Source of the DNA: Lingula anatina
Taxonomy: Eukaryota; Brachiopoda; Lingulata; Lingulida; Lingulidae
Direction of reading: 5' to 3'
Assembly (NCBI RefSeq): GCF_001039355.2
Contig: NW_019775447.1
Span: forward strand, 704,722-768,721
Length of the DNA stretch: 64,000 nt
The translations under genes were made by a program, and so were the position numbers. Below are positions 12,301-22,146 of the stretch, piece by piece. Every line of letters starts with the position of its first letter. Positions within the stretch are counted from its first letter, which is position 1. The notes below the pieces were generated by a model. That model was not told the DNA's origin. It did no database searches and saw only the letters and a program-made list of their open reading frames with translations.

Positions 12301-15300
12301 AAAACAGGTGGACTTAGGGGCAAGAAGATTCTACTAAAACTGATCATGTTTTGGTGCATACTGTTTTTCAGCAATGAAAAAAAGTGACAAAACTCAAAGT
12401 CACAATTTACATGCACGGTTTAGGAACCTGTAACTAGTTTAACCCACCTTCTCCAGACCCAGAAGCTACAGATCCATGGGCACTGCTACCTGCCTCACTG
12501 CGGATGTCATACTCGGGATTGTCATCTGCTTTTTCTTCCTCAGCACTGCTAGCATTCACTTTGCCATCACTTTCATCTGTATCAATAATTAAATTAAAAA
12601 GTTTTTGACAATAAATTGTTCAAAGTTTAAGATATCATTACTATCTAATAATTTCTTTGGTGCCTTTATATTATAATAACAAGCAAATCTAATATGTTCC
12701 TTATTACAACTACAATAAAAAGTTGAACAAATCCACAATGAAAAAGAAAAACAATAACAAATGTACAGACAACACCTATGAAGCATTCTCTTATTACACA
12801 AAATCTAATATAGGAGCATATATATGTATGTACGTAATAGCCTTCTCAACATTTTCATAGCATGCCAGCACACAAAAAATTGTTGCCAAACTGACATATA
12901 AAGGTTTTGCAGACATTTCCTGTTTTGTCCACTAGGAAAACAGACTCAAATGGTTAAGTAGACAGCAAAGCTGACAAAAATACAGACACGATTGAGGAAA
13001 CAAGGCAGCAAAGCTGACAAATGTTCTGACATTCAGATGCAGAAAAGAGTGCACCAAATAATGTTTTGGCCAATTATGATCCACCATCACATAATGCTTT
13101 AAAACAGCATAATCATTCTTATCCTCTTACATAATGTACTACAAGTAAGATGGATATTAAAAAACTAGCAAGTAATTTGGTTTCATGGGCTATAAAAGCC
13201 ACTGAAAATGCTAATGTGTGAAACATAAAATACTGAAACAAAACAAATCATTACCATAATTGTTAACCGAATGTGCAGATTATTGAAAGCAACTTGCTTC
13301 TTGGCCTAACAAAGCCAATCAGTAAATTTAAAGTAAAACAAAAATTCAATTTGGAAGTTATGGGGCAAATGTCACCAAAATTGTGCAAAAAAACAGAAAT
13401 TGTAAATGTGATTCGATCATGCCAATTTTTGAAAGCAACTTGCTTTCTTTGAAAAAAAAAAAACAAAAAAAAACAGTCATTAATTTTAAGTAAAACAAAA
13501 ATATGATTTGGAAGTTATGGGGCGATTGTCACCAAAATTGTAAAAAAAACTTAAATGTGAACGGATCATGCCAATTTTCATTAGCAAACTGCTTCTTTAC
13601 CAAACAAAGCAACACAGTAAATTTAAAGTAAAACAAAAATATGGTATGACAGTTATGGGTCGAACATCACGAGACGGACAGCGATGACATGGACAGACAG
13701 ACCGATCATATATATACAGACACTTAGTGTCTGTATATGAAAAGTAACTTATATATTGTAAGGATTTTAAATTCTGAACCAAAATGCACTAACACTCCTT
13801 TTCATACTTAAGTAATAAATATGTAAAAGAAGAAACATTTTTTGTGTTTAAGTATATACATTATGCTAATATCTATAGCTACAACTATATGGAGTTTCAC
13901 ATCTAACATACCCTTCTTACCCCTTTTCTTAGAAGTCTTCTTTTTTAACTTAGGAGCTTCCACCTCAGTTGTACCTGCAGATGCAGGGAGGGAGGTCAGT
14001 TTCCAAACAAAATGCTCACTCAAGGGAGAGGTTTTATTGCCAAATGATATATTTTCGATTTTAATCCATGGGGTGTGTAAACCCCCACCCCTACCCTGAC
14101 TACTCATTAATCTTTTTCTTGCAACTAAGCTCCTTGATTGCATTTTAATGCAATGCATGGTTTTACCTAAATGACTAGTCTTACCCTATTTGACTATCCA
14201 TTGAAAAATAAATACCTCTATCAAATACTGAATTTACATACCTTTTACATTTATAAATGCACCCCTAACAGCATGATAGATACAAAATTCTCTGCCAAGG
14301 TAAAAAGAATTTAAAAAAGAGAAAAGTCAGGAAATATGTTAACCTTTGTCATTTGCTTCTTTCAAAGCCTTCTCCTCTCTTTTAAGTCTCTTGACCTCCC
14401 GCTCTTTTTCAGCATTCATCCTCTCCAACTCTTTACGTCTCTTCTCCATTTCCTTCAACTGTTCTTCTTCATCTATGGTTTCATCCTCCAATTCAGGGGT
14501 ATCTTCCGGTTCAGTAGGCTTTGCATTCCTTTTAGTGCCTTTTCCTCGTCCTTTTGCTGGGGCCTTAACAGGCCTAACTTTCTTATTGCGAGTTTTTCTC
14601 CCTATGAAAAACAAGTAAATTTTCATTTCAGAAACAAATTTGCTTTTCAAATGTGCTCTTAATTTGATAATGTCTCAAACACTTCATTATTACAAATATG
14701 TATCTCAATTCCTGTATACATGCTGTACAAGAGAATTACGACGTTTTTTGATACCTGGTTTTTTCTCTACATGTTCTTCAGCAGGAAAATCATCATCAAC
14801 AGTTGTCTCCAAAATGTCGTCTAAGACTGCTGCATCACCTTCTGAATCTGCAATGACAAATATAAAACCATTTGGAAACATTTCAACAGAGACACTAGTC
14901 AGTAAAACATGTCAATTAATTGGTTCATTAAGCATTGAACTGGATTTTAGTTTTCCGATAAAATTATCATCTCTCGTTATAATTGAACAGGCTTGAAGTT
15001 TCTTATAAAACAGGAAAAAAGTGTATCGATAATCTAATTTTTCGAAAAGGAAGAGACGTTGATCAAAGTCACCTTATGACTGAATTTATAAATATACTGA
15101 AAATCAGAGTTCTAATCTGAGCAGGTACACTGCGATTTGTTGAGAAGTTAGTGCAATTCCTACCAAAGAAGAGTGTTCAAAACTTCACCCACGAAGACAA
15201 AAAAGCGTGAACTTGAAATCGAGAAATGCGCTTTAATGAGTAAGTAATATTACCACACAGTGAAATAAGTAAACTAATTAAATATATCTGCAGGTTACAG

Positions 15301-15388
15301 CTTCGAATTCGTGACCTCGTGCGACGAGAACAAAAAGAAAACGCCAGAGTGAAAACTTACCCTTGTGTTCGACAGCTTCCTCGCTCAT
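6320..15388 (-). CDS. YTHDC1: YTH domain-containing protein 1, nuclear m6A reader
   Basis: Seventeen exons (minus strand, 5' to 3'): 15361-15388, 14755-14847, 14344-14601, 13912-13974, 12448-12576, 12118-12267, 11869-11904, 11388-11536, 11177-11231, 10846-10963, 10597-10681, 10206-10366, 8269-8357, 7957-8024, 7224-7301, 6675-6794, 6320-6403. They sum to 1764 nt in one open frame, giving 587 residues. The N-terminus is acidic and Lys/Glu-rich with a predicted coiled coil, followed by a Ser-Arg stretch (exon 6). The YTH domain runs over exons 8-12 ([64 protein letters not shown]), with both Trp residues expected in the m6A pocket. The C-terminus is Arg/Pro-rich and ends in [26 protein letters not shown]1 binds N6-methyladenosine in nuclear RNA and affects splicing and export. 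It is shorter than the vertebrate protein, mainly in the low-complexity parts. It lies head-to-head with CMTR2. Confidence 0.97.
8358..10205 (-). other. Largest YTHDC1 intron (intron 12)
   Basis: This 1.85-kb intron lies between the exon ending the YTH domain and the first exon of the Arg-rich tail. I see no coding exon in it. A short complementary pair (CTTGGCGG near 9277 and CCGCCAAG near 9310) could form an 8-bp stem. The rest is AT-rich and unremarkable. Confidence 0.6.
13282..13740. repeat. ~150-bp tandem repeat, three degenerate units, in a YTHDC1 intron
   Basis: Three units carry the shared landmarks GAAAGCAACTTGC (or a variant), TTTAAAGTAAAACAAAAAT, GGAAGTTATGGGGC and GTCACCAAAATTG, at about 13285, 13430 and 13577. 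The last unit runs into a GGACAGACAGACC stretch and a hairpin at 13712-13738, with 12-bp perfect arms (ATATACAGACAC / GTGTCTGTATAT) and a 3-nt loop. It looks like part of a dispersed repeat family that spread by tandem growth, not like coding sequence. Confidence 0.75.
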
Positions 15389-15515
15389 CTTCTGAACCTC
15401 CACCTCAGAAGACTCTGTAACTTTGCTCACTCACTGGCGCCAAAGCTGCATGCAAAATTTTGGTGATCACACGTGTATTTATATCAAAAACGTTTATCTC
15501 CTCAAAGACTAAGAT
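15389..15515. promoter_or_regulatory. Inferred shared promoter of YTHDC1 (-) and CMTR2 (+)
   Basis: Only 127 bp separate the YTHDC1 start codon from an ATG in a candidate plus-strand leader exon (15516-15570) that ends in a good donor (GTAAGA). Such spacing is typical of animal bidirectional promoters. I see no clear TATA box. Transcription starts cannot be placed from sequence alone. Confidence 0.5.
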
Positions 15516-15570
15516 ATGGCGTCGGTCTGTTTTTATCAATTAGGAATTGTCACGCGAGAATCGGCGAGAA
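15516..15570 (+). other. Candidate CMTR2 5' leader exon carrying an upstream ORF
   Basis: ATGGCGTCGG opens 18 codons and one base, up to the donor GAGAA|GTAAGA. If this exon is spliced to the CMTR2 acceptor at 18671, the upstream frame reads through AATACTGGAATGGGGCG and stops at TAA (18686-18688), a few bases past the CMTR2 ATG at 18680. It would then be a 24-residue overlapping upstream ORF and not the CMTR2 N-terminus. The exon could instead belong to another transcript. Confidence 0.4.
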
Positions 15571-16381
15571 GTAAGACAGACCCACGTCGTACTTCCGAAA
15601 ACAGAGTAAACATAAAGAATAATACCATAACGATATTGTGGACATTTCTAAAACTAGTATAAGAATAAGTATTTTAATTATGTCAATTGCTATAATTCTC
15701 AAAAGACTAGCGTCACTTTTTTCATGCAAGTATAATTTTTAAAAATGAACAAAACTGGCTAGCGATACGACGTAGAGCTGCACGTGCTGTCAGATGCGAG
15801 CAAAACACTGAGCGAAAAAGTAACCGTTTAGCAGGTATAACGGGCTTATATAAACTTTGAAAAGTAATAAAAATGGGAAGCAATGTATGGAAATGATGTA
15901 TCTGATCTTATATTTGCACAGTTCATACTTATTATTAGAATTCGACGGAAATTTATTTTGCGGATTGGCACTGGCCGGTTTGCCACGGCCGAGGCTAGCA
16001 CTGTCTTCCTTATGAAAAATTAGTCTGTGGCCCTGGTAGAAGGTAATCAAGATGCTTTTTTTTAAATGATTCTCAATTTGTGAGGTTATTTTTGTTTTTA
16101 AAAGCACAACGTTTTACACATAGATTTAATCAAAATCTATCCTTTCTCTTTATGCAAATGTACAACTTAATGTAGCCTGTGTAACCCATATGCATTTAGT
16201 GAAACTGTAATAATACATTATTTACATTATTTTATGCATATACATATTAGTGAGCGTTGTTTGTAGAAATGTTTGTCTTTCACAATTAATTGTGTTTAGC
16301 ATTTTGTATATTTTTCATAGAGAGATTTTTCATTTTCTATTTAAAAAAAAAAAAAAAGTAGACTTCGTGTATTTGTATGTA

Positions 16382-16972
16382 GAAAGATTGGTACTTTTGT
16401 AGTATACCCCCCCCACCCTGTAACTTCATGAAACTTTCATTTTTCAAACATTTTTTTACATTGTCTTTTTCACCTATGTCAAAACTGTTGAAATAAAATG
16501 TTTTTGTAATTACCTGTGGTCTTTTTATTAGTTTTAATCACGTTTAATCCACCCCATTGAAATACAATGTTAGAATCTTCAATTTACACCCGCAGTCAAT
16601 AACTTGCCGCGTTTTCGTTGGCTAACTCTACCTTATTTTATGTGAACATAGGATTGATACATTGTATATACTTGGACTTCCTCTGTGAAATTATTATGAG
16701 CTACTTGTTCACATAAAATTACCTTTGACTTAGCCAATGAAAACGCGGCAAGTTATTGACTGCGGGTGTAAATTGAAGATTCTAACATTGTATTTCAATG
16801 GGCTGGATTAAACGTGATTAAAACAAATAAAAAGTCCACAGGTAATTACAAAAGCATTTTATTTCAACAGCTTTGACATAGAGAACAAGAAAATGTAAAA
16901 AAACTGTTTGAAAAGTGAACGTTACAGAAAGTTACAGGGTGGGGGGGTATACTACAAAAGTACCGAAAGATT
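16382..16972. mobile_element. 575-bp foldback element with 8-bp target duplication
   Basis: Long inverted arms run inward from 16390 and 16964 (outer ends GGTACTTTTGTAGTATACCC and its complement). They pair over about 260 bp with scattered mismatches and leave a central spacer of roughly 60 bp near 16650-16710. Directly outside is an exact 8-bp repeat, GAAAGATT, at 16382-16389 and 16965-16972. This is a non-autonomous hAT- or P-like insertion. It lies in the first intron of CMTR2, if the leader exon at 15516 is real. Confidence 0.85.
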
Positions 16973-17017
16973 TTCCATTTACTATCTTACTAGACTTCAT
17001 GTATAAATATTGGATTA

Positions 17018-18502
17018 TTGTACCACCAGCGTTAGCGCTGGCGGTACACATGGTTTTAGTCCCGTCCGGTCCGTTCCGCCGGCTCCGCCGGCTCCTGCGG
17101 CTCCGCCGGCTCCGCCGGCCCCGCCGGCTCCGCCAGCTCCGCCGCCATGTTACCGTTACCGCTTCTCCTCCTAGACGGTAAGGGCCCCCATACCCATCTC
17201 TTGGATTTAGGTCACCTATAATCTCAACTCGTTCCACGTAAAATTTGGGCTTTGTCGGTATTGGGGTCTAGGTGTGGCACTCATTGCAATGCACCCTTGT
17301 CCAAAAATGGCAAAATTAAATGCTAATTATCTACCCTACGGAAGGAATTATGGGAAAAATTTCTACAGACGGCTTTCCAAAAGTCATATGTGTAGATTTC
17401 AAATATGCCCTTGGATTTGACCTTTGACCTTTATTTCAAGGTCAAACGGGCAAAAATTTTCAAAAAAATGAATTTTTNNNNNNNNNNNNNNNNNNNNNNN
17501 NNNNNNNNNNNNNNNNNNNNNNNNNNNNNNNNNNNNNNNNNNNNNNNNNNNNNNNNNNNNNNNNNNNNNNNNNNNNNNNNNNNNNNNNNNNNNNNNNNNN
17601 NNNNNNNNNNNNNNNNNNNNNNNNNNNNNNNNNNNNNNNNNNNNNNNNNNNNNNNNNNNNNNNNNNNNNNNNNNNNNNNNNNNNNNNNNNNNNNNNNNNN
17701 NNNNNNNNNNNNNNNNNNNNNNNNNNNNNNNNNNNNNNNNNNNNNNNNNNNNNNNNNNNNNNNNNNNNNNNNNNNNNNNNNNNNNNNNNNNNNNNNNNNN
17801 NNNNNNNNNNNNNNNNNNNNNNNNNNNNNNNNNNNNAAGTCATATACTGGCAATCTAAATGTGACTTTGAAATTGACCTTTGACCTACTTTTCACCATGA
17901 GTTGAACTTTGCAAATTTTGGTTCCCTTTTATCTCCAAAACTGGCAGAGATAGGTCCATAGTTACTTTTGAACTTGAATAGGAAGTCATATACTGGCAAT
18001 CTAAATGTGACCTTGAAATTGACCTTTGACCTACTTTTTATCATGAATTGAACTTTGCAAATTTTGGTTCCCTTTTATTTCCAAAACTGGCAGAGATAGG
18101 TCCATAGTTACTATTGAACTTGAATAGGAAGTCATATACTGGCAATCTAAGTGTGACCTTGAAATTGACCTTTGACCTACTTATAATCATGAACTGAACT
18201 CTGCTAATTTCTTTCTCTTTTAACTCCAAACCTGGCAGAGATAGGTCCATAGTTACTATTGAAGTTGAATAGGAAGTCATATACTGGCAATTTACTGTGA
18301 CCTTGAAATTGACCTTTGACCTACCTTACGATGAACTTAATTTTGATTGTACCATTTTAAGTTATATATATTTTTTGCGTATTTTGAAAATTCTTGTTGA
18401 TTGCATTTTTATAGCTTGTCAAGCATAAGACTGGTGGCTGTGTCTCTTATTTTGTGTATGTGGGGGTCTATACAAATGCGCTTGCTCCAGCTGGTGGTAC
18501 AA
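17018..18502. mobile_element. Inverted-repeat element with ~146-bp tandem array of nuclear-receptor motifs
   Basis: The left end TTGTACCACCAGC (from 17018) is mirrored by GCTGGTGGTACAA ending at 18502. Just inside the left end, CCAGCG-TTAG-CGCTGG forms a hairpin, followed by a GC-rich CCGCCGGCTC run. The interior, interrupted by an N gap (17478-17836), is a tandem repeat of about 146 bp with units starting AAGTCATATACTGGCAAT near 17837, 17983, 18130 and 18274. Each unit holds TGACCTTTGACCT, a perfect DR1 on the other strand. A second copy starts at 51488. The exact boundaries and target duplication are ambiguous (ATT or TA fit one copy). No coding capacity is seen. Confidence 0.75.
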
Positions 18503-18665
18503 TATTCGGAGGCGGTATCGCCTCTCTGATCCTCTAGTTTGTAGAAATGTTTGTCCCAACCCGGTCGGTGAATAGCTGCAAAGCTAATGTTTCCTTTCAA
18601 TTTATACCCGACATGAAATAAAATTTATTGTATTGCATTGTAATGTAACAATGTTATGTTTTGTT
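18503..18665 (+). repeat. Dispersed repeat tail, also at 37310-37400 inverted
   Basis: The stretch around 18565-18645, including GAATAGCTGCAAAGCTAATG and GACATGAAATAAAATTTATT followed by TGTATTG units, recurs in reverse orientation at about 37318-37395. A shared 3' block ending in a short tandem tail (TATTG)n is typical of the 3' ends of LINE/SINE elements. The family is not identified. Confidence 0.6.
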
Positions 18666-18679
18666 TGTAGAATACTGGA

Positions 18680-21600
18680 ATGGGGCGTAAGAAAAAAAGG
18701 AAAAGATATTCTAGTGGTATGGGATGCCAGGTTACGTATTGTGATTACCTGACTAAGGAAAAAGCAGATGAAGAAAATATTGCAGCCCATCGTGAAATAT
18801 TAAAAGAAATTTTCTGCAAAAAATTCTCATACGAAAAACCACATGATGCACCCTGGGTCCTACCAGACAATTGTGGTTCTGATAAAACTTTAACTTTGAA
18901 GACATGGGAGACTTTTATGAACTTAAAAAAAGAGCTGAATGACACTAAAAGCCTTCTCAGTGATAAAGACATAGGGACATGGCACAGACATACCCAGCAG
19001 GCAAATCCAGCAGGAAAGGTTGTCAGCAGTATAAAAGAGATGTTTAGCCCAGAACTATGCACACAGGCATGGTGTAAATTTTATGAAATTTTGTCTCATT
19101 TTCATCTTATTCCTGATGAAGATGACACATTCAGAACACTGCATTTGTGTGAAGCACCTGGGGCTTTCGTTTGTAGTTTAAATCATTATTTGAAATCAAA
19201 AAGTAAGTACCAATATATACTTTGCATGTATGTAACTTCTCTTTAATTTCTTTGATTTACATGTTTTTTTCATTTTATACACCTTCTTAATTGTGTTTGT
19301 ATTTTTGTCACCAACTACAAAGGTTATTTCAACTTAAAAAAAAGTTAATTTTTCAGATTTGTTTTCTTTTGCCTCAAAAATTTACTTTCTTCCGCAAAAT
19401 TTTGATTTTATCTTCATATAAATTATTTGTAAAGCTTATTATAACAATATTTATGCTTGCAGCTATAAGTTGGATTGATCCTGCACTTTAAACTTAGGAG
19501 TGATAAAAGCAAACAAATTGTGACATTTTTTATCTAAAAAATAAAAGAAAAATTCAATGATTAAAATATTAAAATAATTAACGTTTAATACAACTAAGTT
19601 AATACATTGAATTTGTGAGTGCCCATAGGAAAAAAGTCATTGTAGATGAAGCAGATGATGCAACATGATGCTACTGGTATATGAATACCCTTATTTTATA
19701 TAGAAGTAGGGAATTAAACTGATAACATCGCATTGGATGTATTTAGTTTTCAATCAGAAATCAATAGACAGATTTCAGTTTTGACTAAAATGTCTCATTC
19801 ACTTTTATTTGCTTCTTTGTGACAGAAGCTACCACATGTTGGGAGTGGGAGGCTAACACACTGAACCCCTATTATGAAGGCAGTGCAGTGTCCAGTATGA
19901 TTGGTGATGACAGGTGAGGTCATATGAGAAGTGGCTAAATTTAAATAAAGCATTAAGAATATTAGAACATTTTATCGATCTTTGTTTGCTTAAGAAAACT
20001 CAGGTTATTAAATATGCAAATTTTAAGATAGTTTTACCAAAAGTTTTTATGCATAGTGCATAGTTCTCAGTTCATTGATAGCTAGAAACATTTCACGTAA
20101 TGAATGACCCTAATTACAATCGGCTGCATGACCACTTTCACTTTTCAAGACTGCTCTTAATTAGGAAAACTCATAATATGCAGTGGAACCAAATGATAAT
20201 AAATTTTATAATCCTACATATAGACCATACTGTGTGGAATGTAGCTTGGTGGTCCACTGAGTTGTATGTGCTTATGTGAGTTTTGATAGCTTCTCCAACA
20301 CTACTTTTATCGAATAACTCAAAATAGATGTTATCAAGGCCCATGGAATAAAGCTTGATAGTTGGACATGTGGGCCAGCTATGATGCATGTAAATTATTT
20401 GGACAACTTTTCCATTATAGACTGTTGTACCATACACTGGAACACTGGAACTTTGGCAAAAATGGAACAGGTGACATAATGGACTTGGAAAACCATGTTT
20501 TCTTGAGGGGAGAATATAACAAAAACACTGTGAAATTGGTATGTATTGAATTGTTATTCTTGATTTATTCCACTGATATTTATTTAAAATTTAGTAAGAT
20601 AGTGTTAGAAAAGTTTACATTTATTCAAAATGTTAGATTTTATTGTGCTTGGCTATCAAAGGTTCAATTTTCCAATTTTTTTCTGTGAGGAAGAATAGTT
20701 GTAATTGATTTCTGTACTTGTTCCCTCTAGTTTAAGTCAAGTGAATACAAATTGAACTGTAATAAAATATATTTACAAGGTAGTTTGAGTTTAAAACTTT
20801 GAAACAGAATGACTGTCAAATTAAAAGTACCAGATGATTTTTTAGCACCAAAATCCCATGAATTATCCTTAATTTATTTATTTATGTTTACTTTATAGTG
20901 TCTTCTCTTTCCAGGTGACAGCAGATGGCAGTATTGACTGTCAAGACAACCCTGGTGAGCAGGAACAAGTAGTGGCACATCTCAAAATGTGTGAATGTCT
21001 GCTGGCTTTGTCTGCTCTAGGGAAAGGTGGACATTTCATACAGAAAATGTTTACTATGTTTGAAAGCAACACTATTTGCTTGATGTATCTCCTAAATTGT
21101 AGTTTTGAAGAGGTGAGTTGAATTTATTTTCTTAAAATAATATTTTCAGCTGCATGCATGTATTTATCTCACCAAACAACTAAAAGTTTTAAAGATTGCC
21201 CTCATGCATGGAGTAAAGGTGTTCTCTCCTAACATTTTCTAATATCTTTTCCAAGAAGTAGAGAAAGTATACTGCATTTCTTAGTTTAATTTATTTTAGG
21301 TTCACCTTTATAAGCCAGCCACCAGCAAACCTGGTAACTCAGAGGTCTATGTTGTTTGTGTAGGGTTTTATGGAAGAGAAACAGTTCATGGTAAATATGT
21401 GGGTAGAGTATTCTGTGTCTGTGCTCTTGAAAGGAGAAAAATTATCAGCAATTAAATAATGTCATATTGAATTTATGATACTTATTGTCTGTGATTCATT
21501 TCACAAAAAATTAATGAAGCATTCAGTTTTGTTTTCTGCTCTAGCACCAGTGAATGGGGTTTAAAGTAACACACAAAAATACATTTGTTTGTTTTTCAGG

Positions 21601-21982
21601 ACACATAAAATGTAAAACAAGTAATCCTGTTTTTCCACCAAGCTCCATACCCCAAACATTCATAGACCAGCACATCAAAGGCTGTGAAATGTTCAAGAAG
21701 TGGCAGACAGACACTATACATAGAAATATTAAACTCTTAACAGCATCCCCTGAAGAAAAAGAGATATTGAACGAGCAGCAAAATGTAGCTGTGACTATGT
21801 TTATAGAGAAATGTCATTTACAGGCCATTAGAGAGGAAGAGAAAATAGTGGTACCAAAGAAAAGAGTAAGAAAATGTCAGACAGTAGTGTTAACTGGTGT
21901 TTTAAGATGTAGATTTTATCATTCATTGGTTCAAGGGAAAGGGTAATTAAAAGATGTACTGTTTTCAGAAATTAGTATATAA

Positions 21983-22028
<46 letters not shown>

Positions 22029-22110
22029 GGATGAATATATGTATCTGCACGTCCACGATACTCTGTAACAGCAGTGGGTGATCACCTTTGAAAGTCTATC
22101 AAAATATTCC

Positions 22111-22146
<36 letters not shown>

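Noticed and set aside
12028-12416. Alternative minus-strand frames over the Ser-Arg region of YTHDC1
   Set aside because: Only the frame [20 protein letters not shown]... joins its neighbours in phase; the others are shadows.
13282-13740. CRISPR-like direct repeats
   Set aside because: Units are ~150 bp, degenerate and inside an intron of an animal gene; no short repeat-spacer pattern.
14336-14996. Plus-strand frames of 90-118 codons near 14.3-15.0 kb
   Set aside because: Antisense shadows of YTHDC1 exons 2 and 3, which have consistent splice borders on the minus strand.
15516-15570. Treating ATG 15516 as the CMTR2 N-terminus
   Set aside because: Splicing to 18671 gives a stop at 18686, whereas ATG 18680 yields a full 771-residue CMTR2.
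16915-17237. Arg/Leu-rich frames on both strands near 17.1 kb
   Set aside because: Translation of a CCGCCGGCTC GC-rich repeat inside the DR1 element; no protein-like pattern.
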